12,500 nucleotides of DNA from Neocallimastix lanati (nom. inval.) (lineage: Eukaryota; Neocallimastigomycota; Neocallimastigomycetes; Neocallimastigales; Neocallimastigaceae). The notes beneath the pieces were generated by a model that had not been told where the DNA came from, ran no database searches, and saw only the letters and a list, made by a program, of their open reading frames with translations. The stretch lies in the NCBI GenBank assembly GCA_016946835.1, contig JACVTC010000053.1, positions 997,501 to 1,010,000 of the forward strand. Reading direction: 5' to 3'. Positions 1 through 9,306 of the stretch are shown here, piece by piece; the stretch's first letter is position 1, and every line of letters starts with the position of its first letter. A program made the translations under genes and the position numbers.

Positions 1-3000
1 ACTATTATTACTACTACCGTTATTATTACTATTATCATTACTATTATTTGTATGAGTAGGATTTGACGGTACAGTAAAGCTTATTTTTGAGGAAGGAGCT
101 AAAGGTGATACATTTCCACTATTAGTATGAGCTTGATAATAATTAGAAGAACGTACAGAATGTATCTTTTTACTACTACTATTGTTATGATTACCGGTAA
201 TACTATTACTCTTCGTAATAGTAAAGGTTGGTGTTTCATGATGGCTGATATTATCATTATACAGTGGTATATTCATGTCTCCCTCTAAACTATTCTTTCT
301 TAACATAGCTGTCTTTTGATTTATATCAGCAGTTGTTCTAATCGTATTTAATGGTTCATTACTATCTAACGATACACTTCTCGTATGACTGTTATAACTC
401 GTATGACTAATATTGGAATGAATTGAATTACGAGGATTAGAATTACTATTATCGCCAAAATTTAGAGGTACATTAATACCATAAGAATTCATACCATATT
501 CATTAGGTGGTGATTTTTGATGATGATCAACTACCGCCGCTGTATCAGTACTTCCAGAGGTACCGGTAATATTAATAAAGGTATTTGGATCCACACCTGA
601 TGAATTTTTATGAACACCATCAATATAATATGAGGAGGAACGAGAAGAATGGATACCCCCACCACCACTATTAAGACTACTCTTACGAACAATTTTACTT
701 GGAGAAAAAGGACTTGAAATACCTACATCTGTTGATGAAACCGAATTACTATACATACCTAAAGGAGAAGTCCCTGGAACTGGAATAGGCTGACTTTTAC
801 TTATGGGTGAAAGAGAAACCCTTTTATTTACGAATTCCTCATTTCCATTGATACTACTCATATTCATATGTATATTCCAATCATTTTTTGGAAGTGAACT
901 ACTACGACGATGTCTTTCCGGTGGAATTGGATGAGAAGTCTCTTTAGATTGGTCTTCCTTTTTCCTTGAATTTAGTTTTACATTTTCTTCAGTAATCAAA
1001 GATTTATTTTTCGTGACGGCAGAGGATGATGGTAGTGATGATGATGATAATGATGATGAAATCCCAATACCTGCACTGGGTTCAGTTATATTTGCAATTG
1101 TAATTTTATTTGTATTTGGCTCAGTTAATAAACCTTTATCTGAAGAAGAAGAAATATTATTACGATTACCACCGAGGTTAATTATCTTATTCTTACTCTT
1201 ATTTTCCAACATATCTAAATAGGATAATTGAATATTTGTGAATATAGCAGCACTTGAATTTGGTTTTAAACTATTAATTTTATTCTTTTTAGAACGTTCA
1301 TATTCTGAATCTCGAGAATTAATAGTATGCCATCCTGACTTTGGTAAAGTTATTGACTTTTTACTAGGACTCTCAATCTTCTTCTCCTCATTTTCCAAGG
1401 GAGTAGACGTCGTTGTCGTAACTCCCGATACAGAGACTGTACTATTACTACGACTTCTACCAGTACCACTACTACTCTTACGCCACATATCTTGATGCTT
1501 CATATTTTCCTTTTCAGCCTTACGAATAGAATGAGGCATATTAGAATCAGTTTCCTCAGTGGTATTGGATTGTTGACGAATATGTGCTTTTACCTCACTT
1601 CCTCCTTCTCCTCCTTCTCCTCTTCCTACTTTACTATCTTCTTCTATCAATGCTGAAGATGGTATAACTTTACGAATGCTGTAGGATCCCTTTCTTTCTA
1701 AGGAGGTTCCACGAGGACCATAGGAAAAGGAATTTATTCTTTCACGTGAACTAGAATTACCACGAGAAATATAAGCTAATGAGCTTTTTCTGTCCCGAGA
1801 AGTAGAAACTGTGCGTCCATCCATAATTTCATTAATACTACTAGCCCCTGAATTCTTTCGTGTACGTTTTTCCTTACCACTTTCTATATTAACATTGGCA
1901 AAAGTACTATTACTAATGGATCCTTGTTTTCTTGTCCTACCTCTCTTATCATTAACCAATGACGATTTTCGTTCACGACGGGGAGGAGGAAGAGAGGAGC
2001 TCAACGGACTACCAGTTTCATTCATATAGCCATACGAAACATTAGAATAATTTGAAGGAGATAATCCTACACTATCAAAAGTAGAACTTTTAAATCTAGA
2101 ATTATGAATATCAGCATAACTTGAAAAATAATGATCTATATTGGAAGAGGAGGACAGTGATCGATCATGATGATTGAAACCACTTGTTACTTTATCGTCA
2201 TTTGGACTATTTAATCTTCTTTCCGCCTTCATATTTACACCTTGATCATCATCATAATCATTGTTATCGTCATCGTCATCTCCTAAATTGGATTCACTTT
2301 CACTACTACTTGAAGAATATCGACTGGAAGATAAATTATTTATAAGTTTTATTTGTCTATATTTAATAAATGATGAAAAGTAAATCATCGTATCACGGTC
2401 ATAAAATTTTAAAATAAATCGACATTGACGAGAACTATTCAAGGCTGAAGATGATTCATTAATTTTATTGTCCCGTATCTTTTCGGATTTATCGGATTTT
2501 TCTTTGATATTCTTTTCTTTGGACTTCAAGGAATCCTTCTTCTTTCCTTCTTTGGATGACTTTCCAAATTCTCCCTCTTTCTTCATCTTTTGAGCAATAG
2601 GATTACTTTGTGAATAGACGTTTTTTTCAGCTGTAGTAATTTCTAAAACCCATTCTGATTTTGCAAAAAGAATACTTGAAATAGTAATATTACAATCATC
2701 TGTAAACGTCATAACTTCAATCACCTTATTATCCCATCTTCCATTAGGAAAGAAGATCATTTCTTCTAAAGTAACTAAAAAGTTACATTCTTGCCAATAC
2801 CCATTATTTTCTTTTATAATTTTTTCAAAAGAAACATCTCTACGTTGTTCATAGGATTGAATTTTTGAAGTAGGTGAATTTGAAAAACGAACGACATCAT
2901 CTGAATATATCGAAAAAGGATCTTCCTCAGTCCAACGTAAAAATTGACCTTTTAAATATATTTTACTCTTTTTTCCACTTTGAAGGCGAAATTCTTTGAA

Positions 3001-3618
3001 TTGATTAACTAAATTTACACTAATAGATTCAATTAATTCACTTCTCTTTTGAAATGCTTCACGATGATCACCGACAACACTCTTAATAGTTTTATCCATC
3101 ATTTTATTGAAATCGTCTTCACTATTTTCAATCTCCTCAAAATTCGTTATGTCATTTATTTTATTATCACTACTATTAAATTGATTAGTCATTGATAAAT
3201 TTCTATTACTTTTCATTACAGGTGATAATACATTGGGTGTTTCATTTGGAGTAACATAATAATTATTCAACTTTCTATTGTCTTCCTTTAATGGAAAAGA
3301 CGTAATTTTTGAACTTAATGTTACCTCATTAATATCTGTAATTGGAGATAATTGAGTACCATTATCAGTTGTCTTTGTCATTACAACTGTATTGGTAGTT
3401 GTTGTTGGAAGAGCAAGTTTCGATAGCATTGGGGATTGTACAGGAGATACAACTGGAGATGATAATGGTGAGTGCAACATCATATTAGGCTGACTTAAAT
3501 TACCATAATAATTATCCATGGAATAATTATATCTTAACTTTGGAGAATCCGGTTGACTCAAGGATCCTGATGGCATATAAAATCTTTTATGATAAGAATC
3601 CAACTTATTATTATACAT
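1..3618 (-). CDS. Large Ser/Asn-rich regulatory-type protein with possible split PH-like domain (C-terminus beyond window)
   Basis: Reading from ATG at 3618-3616, 1206 codons run to the left edge with no stop, in DNA where chance frames close quickly. An in-frame TAA three codons upstream makes this the first Met. I do not recognise the family. Visible parts: residues 1-165, disordered, Ser/Pro/Thr-rich, SP at 25, 50, 54, 58 and 62; 167-211, probably helical; 214-336 plus 398-425, alternating hydrophobic strands (WQECNFLVTLEEMIFFP at 275-291) and a closing amphipathic helix (407-425), interrupted at about 337-396 by a Lys/Glu/Ser insert, resembling a split PH domain but lacking the usual Trp in the last helix; 447-458, acidic; 547-567, basic and NLS-like; 550-1110, eight R-[K/R]-x-S sites; 854-866, Ser run; 1190-1206, Asn/Ser tract at the edge. 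There is no signal peptide or membrane segment, so it is probably cytosolic or nuclear. A phospho-regulated scaffold or signalling role is inference. No in-frame break or intron is needed. Confidence -1.
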   Translation of the reverse strand, partial: MYNNKLDSYHKRFYMPSGSLSQPDSPKLRYNYSMDNYYGNLSQPNMMLHSPLSSPVVSPVQSPMLSKLALPTTTTNTVVMTKTTDNGTQLSPITDINEVTLSSKITSFPLKEDNRKLNNYYVTPNETPNVLSPVMKSNRNLSMTNQFNSSDNKINDITNFEEIENSEDDFNKMMDKTIKSVVGDHREAFQKRSELIESISVNLVNQFKEFRLQSGKKSKIYLKGQFLRWTEEDPFSIYSDDVVRFSNSPTSKIQSYEQRRDVSFEKIIKENNGYWQECNFLVTLEEMIFFPNGRWDNKVIEVMTFTDDCNITISSILFAKSEWVLEITTAEKNVYSQSNPIAQKMKKEGEFGKSSKEGKKKDSLKSKEKNIKEKSDKSEKIRDNKINESSSALNSSRQCRFILKFYDRDTMIYFSSFIKYRQIKLINNLSSSRYSSSSSESESNLGDDDDDNNDYDDDQGVNMKAERRLNSPNDDKVTSGFNHHDRSLSSSSNIDHYFSSYADIHNSRFKSSTFDSVGLSPSNYSNVSYGYMNETGSPLSSSLPPPRRERKSSLVNDKRGRTRKQGSISNSTFANVNIESGKEKRTRKNSGASSINEIMDGRTVSTSRDRKSSLAYISRGNSSSRERINSFSYGPRGTSLERKGSYSIRKVIPSSALIEEDSKVGRGEGGEGGSEVKAHIRQQSNTTEETDSNMPHSIRKAEKENMKHQDMWRKSSSGTGRSRSNSTVSVSGVTTTTSTPLENEEKKIESPSKKSITLPKSGWHTINSRDSEYERSKKNKINSLKPNSSAAIFTNIQLSYLDMLENKSKNKIINLGGNRNNISSSSDKGLLTEPNTNKITIANITEPSAGIGISSSLSSSSLPSSSAVTKNKSLITEENVKLNSRKKEDQSKETSHPIPPERHRRSSSLPKNDWNIHMNMSSINGNEEFVNKRVSLSPISKSQPIPVPGTSPLGMYSNSVSSTDVGISSPFSPSKIVRKSSLNSGGGGIHSSRSSSYYIDGVHKNSSGVDPNTFINITGTSGSTDTAAVVDHHQKSPPNEYGMNSYGINVPLNFGDNSNSNPRNSIHSNISHTSYNSHTRSVSLDSNEPLNTIRTTADINQKTAMLRKNSLEGDMNIPLYNDNISHHETPTFTITKSNSITGNHNNSSSKKIHSVRSSNYYQAHTNSGNVSPLAPSSKISFTVPSNPTHTNNSNDNSNNNGSSNNS

Positions 3619-3760
3619 GATTATTTATTAATTTTTTATTAATAATTTTTATTAAAAAAAACCTGGATATTATAATATAATAATTTAACTATCATAAAAA
3701 AAATTATAAAAAAATTTTTTTTATCGTTTTTTTTTTTTTTTTTCTAATATAGTATATTTT
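3619..3760 (-). promoter_or_regulatory. Probable 5' UTR and promoter-proximal region of the minus-strand gene
   Basis: This is the stretch immediately upstream of the start codon. Read on the minus strand the ATG is preceded by an A-rich leader (AATAAATAATC), a common start context in AT-rich fungi and protists. Further up are an A7T8 junction (3708-3722) and a 17-nt poly(dA:dT) tract (3727-3743). Such tracts commonly exclude nucleosomes at fungal promoters. Several TATA-like strings are present, but in this composition they carry no information, so no core element or transcription start can be assigned. Confidence -1.
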
Positions 3761-4166
3761 CTTTTTTGTTTTTAAATTAATATAAAAAATAATATGATAA
3801 TATTACTTTTATGCTTATGTTAAGATTAATAATTTTTAATTAATTAAATTTTATAATTATTTTATTAAGTAATTTTATTTTCTTCTTTAACTATAAATAG
3901 ACATCAATTCATTATATAAAATGAAATTAAATAATTAGTTCTGAATATTTTTATTAAAAACACTATACTTTTCTTTTTCAAAGGACTTCTACTAATTCTT
4001 ATAACTTATAATGTTAATAATTTTTAATTTTATATATATTATTTTTTCTTAAAATGGTATTTTTTTTGAAAAAGATATAATTGTATCTACAATAATTAAA
4101 GTTTTAATTTATTTTTTTTTATCTTAATTAATATTTTATATTGAAATTTAAAATAAAATAATGATT

Positions 4167-4248
4167 TGAGCCAATGGGTTCATTATTTATTTTTTTGATG
4201 AAAAAAATAAGTATAGTTTTGAATTTTTCAAAATATTATATATAATAT
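4167..4248. repeat. Cluster of four consecutive inverted repeats
   Basis: There are four adjacent hairpin-capable sequences. 4167-4182 has a 6-bp stem with one G-U pair and a 4-nt loop. 4187-4210 has a perfect 10-bp stem around GATG. 4217-4233 has a 6-bp stem (TTTTGA/TCAAAA) with a 5-nt loop. 4233-4248 is a perfect 16-bp palindrome of A and T only. The pairings are read directly. AT-rich DNA gives many chance inverted repeats, so a function is unproven. Confidence -1.
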
Positions 4249-5098
4249 ATTATTTCGACATATAAATTATTTTTAATTCTCAAAAAAAAATATTGTTTTT
4301 TTTATTAGTATTATTATTAATATTATTATTTTATTATTATTTGTCTTTCGTATTATTTTAATTTTAAATATGTATTCTTAAAATAATTATTTTTAGTAAT
4401 ATAAAAAATTAATAGGGGTACTTTTTCGTTTATCTATAATTCAAATAAGTAATGATATATCAAATTTTAAAGAAGTATACATTAAAAAAATATATTAGTT
4501 TTATAATTTCTTTATTTCTGTAAATAATTATATATTTTTATTTATTTTATTTAAAACTATTTTAAATTATATATATTAATAAAATATAATTTAATAAATA
4601 TATATTACTTTTCAAGATTTTTTTTTTTTCTTTTAATTTTAATACTATTACTTTATCATGACTTTTGTTTTATATTATAGGCAATAATATTTTTTATTTT
4701 TCGTTTTTTTTTTTTATTTTTTATTAATAATAGTCTACTTTTACTTTACTTTTTTTGTATTTTTAAATGATTATTTTTTTTGTTGTTGTTGTTGCTAGTT
4801 ATTATTACTTTTTTTTTTTATTTTTGAATTCTTGGTTTCATATTATACTTTATAAATAAAAAAAATACAATTTTTTTTTTCTTTAATTTTCTTTTTATTC
4901 ATTTATTTATTGAATTTAATAAAGAAAAATTAAAAATAATTTTGTAGTTAATAATCTAACTTTTATTTTTTCTTCTTGCTTTACTTTTGGAATGTATTAA
5001 TTTTTAAATATATCTATTGAAATTAAAGATAATTTTAAAAAATTAACAAAAAAAATATTTAATAATTTTTTTTTTTTTTTTTTAAAAAAAAGACTATT

Positions 5099-5120
5099 TA
5101 ATCACTAAGCATAGTGGTTA
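5099..5120 (+). repeat. 9-bp stem-loop followed by a T12 run
   Basis: Positions 5099-5107 pair with 5112-5120 (one G-U pair if read as RNA) around an AGCA loop. CTG and twelve T (5124-5135) follow, and T18A8 lies just upstream. The stem holds G/C bases, unlike most of the flank. It has the shape of a simple terminator, but no gene runs into it from the left on the plus strand. Confidence -1.
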
Positions 5121-5718
5121 CTGTTTTTTTTTTTTTCTTTTTCTTTTTTTGTTTTTTGTTTTAGTATTATGAGGGTATTAAATATTATAATACATTCTTT
5201 AATACATAACTATTTTTTTCCTTTGTTTTTTTTAAAAAAAAATTTATCACATATATTTTTATTTATTTATTTATTTTATTTTATTTTATTTTTACACTTG
5301 AAAATAAATAAATAATATAATACAAAAACAAAAAGTTGAAAAAAAAAAAAAAAAAAAATATAGATTATTTTATCTAATTTTTTCTGTTAATGTTTTTAAA
5401 AGATAAAAAAAAAATTATTTTTATTCCTTTTTTTTTTAAGTTTATTTTAAATTCTTTTTTTTTTTTTTTTTTTAATATTTTCCTTTTTCTCTATTTATTA
5501 ATTAAATTTTATAATTAATTTTTTTTAATAAAAGAAAAAAATTTTTTTTTTTTTGAATCATCATCAATAATATTATTTATATATATTAACAAGAATTATT
5601 TATTCGTTTTAATAAATTATTTAATAATTATAATTAATATTATAATATAACATTTGAAAATGTTTAAATATCTATAAAATACTATATATTTAATATCAAT
5701 ATCTTTATTACTTTAATG

Positions 5719-5812
5719 TATTAATTTCAAATGTATTTCATTTAAATGTATTAATTTCAAATTGTATTAATATTTAAATGTATTAATGTTTGAATGTTTT
5801 AATAATTAAATG
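5719..5812. repeat. 16-bp degenerate minisatellite, six units
   Basis: Six head-to-tail units start at 5719, 5734, 5749, 5765, 5781 and 5797. They are 15 or 16 bp long and most fit TATTAATNTTTNAATG, for example TATTAATATTTAAATG at 5765 and TATTAATGTTTGAATG at 5781. The units differ at several positions, so the array is old or under weak homogenisation. A partial seventh unit begins at 5813. It is not related in register to the heptamer arrays. Confidence -1.
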
Positions 5813-6164
5813 TTTTAATATAATCTATAGAATATTTAATATAAAATATTTAATATTTAATATATAGTATCTAATGGTTTAATATATATAATTTAATAAT
5901 AGTAATAAAAAAAAATAATAAAAATAAAACAAAACATAAATTGCTGTCTAAAAGGAATTCAACTGTTTAGTTATTCTTTTTTATTATGGATATTTCCATC
6001 TAAAACTTTATATATTAATGAAATATAATAGTATAAATTATGCTATTAAAAAAATTTTTTTTTATTTTAAAATAGTACATATTCCTACTCTTTAAAAGTA
6101 AGCTATGTATTTATAAAAGCTATTTTTTGATTGTAAATGTAAATAATTGTTATTATTGAGAAGA
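5813..6164. other. AT-rich spacer, no gene seen
   Basis: This contains a short patch of more mixed composition at about 5940-6005 and an A7T9 junction at 6048-6063. A small inverted repeat (ATGGA/TCCAT, loop TATT) lies inside the mixed patch. No open frame or RNA gene could be supported. Confidence -1.
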
Positions 6165-6476
6165 ATTATTATTTATTAATCAATTATTCAATTATTTATT
6201 ATTTATTATTTATTATTTATTATTCAATTATTTATTATTTATTATTTATTACTCAATTATTTATTATTTATTATTTATTATTTATTATTTATTATTTATT
6301 ATTTATTATTTATTATTTATTATTTATTATTTATTATTTATTATTTATTATTTATTATTTATTATTTATTATTTATTATTTATTATTTATTATTTATTAT
6401 TTATTATTTATTATTTATTATTTATTATTTAATATTTAATATTTATTATTTATTATTTATTATTTATTATTTATTA
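6165..6476. repeat. Heptamer satellite array 1, (TTTATTA)n
   Basis: From 6260 to 6476 there are 31 heptamers in register. The first 24 (6260-6427) are perfect copies, then two read TTTAATA, then five perfect. Upstream, TTCAATTA variants occur at 6187 and 6223 and a related CTCAATTA at 6253. The array ends sharply at TCAATTAC. The plus strand is free of stop codons in every frame, so it gives meaningless open frames. Confidence -1.
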
Positions 6477-7786
6477 TCAATTACAAAAGTAGTGAAAGTA
6501 GTACTAGTAATTAATCCCCTCTATTATCATATTATATGATTTTATTATATAAATAGTTTTGAGGAAGACAAAGTTTAATTATTATTATTTTTTTAGTCAA
6601 TTTAATTAATGTTAATACATATTAGTATTATGACAATATATTAATTAATTAATTAATTATATTGAATGTAAATTAATTAATATATTATACTATATATTCC
6701 AATAATTATTTGTTTGTTAATAAAATTTAAAACTTTAATTAAAATATTTTTTTTTCACAAATTTCAATTGGCAAAATAACCAAAAGTAACTACATATTAA
6801 AAATATATTATCTATATATAATAATGGTATATTATTAATTTATTTTATTTTATTTTATTGTATTTTGATAATATATATTTTATACTATTGACATTTAATT
6901 TTTTTTTTTTTTATGAAATTTCTTTTTTTAAAACATTCATTCTCCATCCATACTTGAAATTTTAATATAGAAAAATATTATTTTTGTTTTAATTCCTATT
7001 ACTTATTATTAATATTAAATGTTATCTATCTGTTATTTATTATTCATAATTCTTAATGATTAATTATTATATCAATTGTTATTAAACTATTTTTAATTTT
7101 TATGATAAAGTCAAAGATTTTCATAAAAAAAAAATGGTTACAATGATTTTATCCTATTTCTATGATAGTCTTTTTTTTTTTTTTTTCTTATTCTCAAACT
7201 TCTTTTCAATATTTAATTTAAATAGTATGGTTCTAATTTATATAATAATTAAATATATCTTTATTCAGTAATTATTAATTTTTTATTTTATTTATTTTTG
7301 GTGGTGGTTTAAATGTCTATGCTACAAATTAAAATAACAGAACAGCCAAAATTTTAATTAAACTTTTTAATTATTTTCATATTATTTCTTTTTTTTTTTT
7401 TTTTTTAAAAAAAAAAACTTAACTATTGTGGTCTTTTTGACCATATCACTTTATATATTAGTAGTTGCATTCCAATATATTATATTAATACTATACTATT
7501 AAAAATTTAATAGGCTTTTACGCTTATTACTTTAAATAAATTAAAAAAAAAAAAAAAACAATTTGTTGAATATGCATCATTAATCCTTATATATTAAGAA
7601 ATTTAATATATTGAAATTGATATATATAATATAGTATAATATATAGTCAATTATTAAATTCAATACATTTAATGTATATTTGATATAGATGAAGTTTAAT
7701 TTTTAAAATCCAATATATAACAAAAATGGTAACCTAAAATTAAAAATTTCCCAATTATCAAATTATAATTTAGTATAAATTTATTT
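6477..7786. other. AT-rich spacer between arrays
   Basis: No gene is supported. It holds a TTAA-type repeat at about 6640-6659, TTTTA repeats at about 6840-6860, a 16-T run at 7171-7186, a T18A11 junction at 7389-7417 and a small stem-loop, TGGTC-TTTTT-GACCA, at 7429-7443. A 14-codon ATG frame at 7313-7357 is too short to call. CAATTGG near 6757-6770 includes an inverted CCAAT, with no supporting context. Confidence -1.
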
Positions 7787-8280
7787 ACATATTTATTATT
7801 TATTTACATATTTATTATTTATTTATATTATTTATATTTATTTACATATTTATTATTTATTTATATTATTTATATTTATTTACCTATTTTTTATTTATTT
7901 ACATATTTTTTATTTATTTACCTATTTTTTATTTATTTACCTATTTTTTATTTATTTACCTATTTTTTATTTATTTACCTATTTTTTATTTATTTACATA
8001 TTTTTTATTTATTTACCTATTTTTTATTTATTTACATATTTTTTATTTATTTACCTATTTTTTATTTATTTACCTATTTTTTATTTATTTACCTATTTTT
8101 TATTTATTTACCTATTTTTTATTTATTTACCTATTTTTTATTTATTTACCTATTTTTTATTTATTTACCTATTTTTTATTTATTTACCTATTTTTTATTT
8201 ATTTACCTATTTTTTATTTATTTACCTATTTTTTATTTATTTACCTATTTTTTATTTATTTATATTATTTATATTATTTT
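7787..8280. repeat. 19-bp minisatellite, 26 units
   Basis: Units stay in exact 19-bp register from 7787 to 8280. The main form is ACCTATTTTTTATTTATTT (most units from 7882 to 8261). A minority form with ACA in place of ACC occurs at 7901, 7996 and 8034. The left edge (from 7787) has units of the type ACATATTTATTATTTATTT mixed with A/T-only units starting ATATTATTTATA. A similar A/T-only unit closes the right edge at 8262. No coding role is indicated. Confidence -1.
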
Positions 8281-8336
8281 GATATAAAGATTACAACATA
8301 TGGATTTAATATAATAAAAAAAAAAAAACAATTTTT

Positions 8337-8560
8337 ATGGTAAGTTGGTAATAATTACTTGTAATTACTGTTGATAAGTATTAATTAGTATAATATCTAT
8401 TGATTTTGAGTAGCTTTCTATATAAATTTATTCATTTTCTTTTTTGAAGCTATGGCTTATAAATTTTAAATTAACGATAAAAGAAGCATTGAGATTTAAT
8501 GTTAATAATATAAAAATATTGCAGGAAGATTTTTTTAAAAATAAAATAAATAAAAAATAA
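8337..8560 (+). other. Weak candidate: ATG plus intron plus short second exon
   Basis: ATG at 8337-8339 runs directly into GTAAGT (8340-8345), a textbook 5' splice site. A T-rich tract ending TTTGAAG at 8449 could serve as acceptor. Joining ATG to 8450 would give a short frame ending TAA at 8558-8560, with residues such as LTIKEALRFNVN. The second part is less AT-rich than its flank, and AATAAA-like strings follow it. An alternative acceptor, ATTGCAG, ends at 8524. A frame of this length is expected by chance several times in this DNA, so this is a pointer, not a gene call. No family is recognised. Confidence -1.
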
Positions 8561-8651
8561 AAATAAAAAAATAAAAATGATTGAAATAGTTAAGCTTTTT
8601 CCCTTTAAAACTTTAATTTAGTTTATGATACAATTTATAATAATTTTAAAC

Positions 8652-8691
<40 letters not shown>

Positions 8692-9306
8692 TAATATTTT
8701 TAAGAGAAAAAATTAGATTTCATAAATTGTTTTAAATTTTTTTTCCTTTTTTTTTTTAAAAAAAAAATAATATAATAATTTTATTATTTTAAAATAATCA
8801 TATATAACTAATAAATTAATGAATAATTTATTATTATATCAAATTTACGTAATGGTATATTGATAATAAAATAAAATAAAATATAAAAAAAAAAAAAGCT
8901 GATAGAATATCTACACTATTAATATAAAAAAATAGTATCTACTTAAGATATAATTAAAGATTACCGAGGCATAATTATTTACCTCGTTTTATTTCTTTCT
9001 TTCTTTCTTTCTTTTTATTAACAAAAAAAAATATTATGTGGATTTTTAATTTATTTTTTTTTTTTCGTTTGTTTGTTTTTTTTTATTTACTGTTATTTGT
9101 TTTTTATATCGTGTAGAAGAATGGTTAACTTGTATCAAGAAATAATAAATTAAAATAATAATAATTAATAATAATAAAAATATCATTATTTTAATTGTTA
9201 AAAAAAAGGATGTTTGAATATATTTTTTTATACAATATAAATATTGAAAATATACTCAAAAATTCATATATTGCTTTCTTTATCTTTTTTTAATATTATT
9301 TATTTT
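8561..9306. other. AT-rich spacer with simple repeats
   Basis: This contains thirteen perfect ATT copies (8653-8691), a T11A10 junction (8747-8767) and about five TTTC copies (8992-9016). Just before the TTTC run is a 5-bp GC-containing inverted repeat, CGAGG at 8965-8969 with CCTCG at 8982-8986. No gene is seen. Confidence -1.
8653..8691. repeat. (ATT)13 microsatellite
   Basis: Thirteen uninterrupted ATT copies follow ACC at 8650-8652. This is a typical trinucleotide microsatellite, likely length-variable, lying in non-coding sequence. Confidence -1.

Larger units (their letters stand above)
3761..5718. other. AT-rich intergenic DNA with poly-T tracts
   Basis: No frame here has the length or composition of the gene at the left. 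The stretch holds many T runs (for example T18A8 at 5066-5091 and T19 at 5455-5473), an A20 run at 5339-5358, five TTG copies at 4780-4794 and short TTTTA repeats near 5276-5293. Small inverted repeats at 4167-4248 and 5099-5120 are listed separately. A CCAAT string occurs at 4171-4175, but nothing nearby supports promoter use. Confidence -1.

Noticed and set aside
1013-2029. Three plus-strand open frames (1013-1222, 1238-1495, 1811-2029)
   Set aside because: They lie antisense within the continuous minus-strand gene and begin at GTG. Their residues mirror the Ser/Asn codons of the real frame.
7313-7357. 14-codon ATG frame (MSMLQIKITEQPKF)
   Set aside because: It looks protein-like but is far too short, has no splice or initiation context, and such frames are common by chance.
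7787-8280. CRISPR-like array
   Set aside because: The 19-bp units are strictly head-to-tail with no unique spacers, so it is a minisatellite.
8965-8986. CGAGG/CCTCG inverted repeat as a structured RNA or operator
   Set aside because: Five base pairs with a 12-nt loop is weak and nothing around it extends the pairing.
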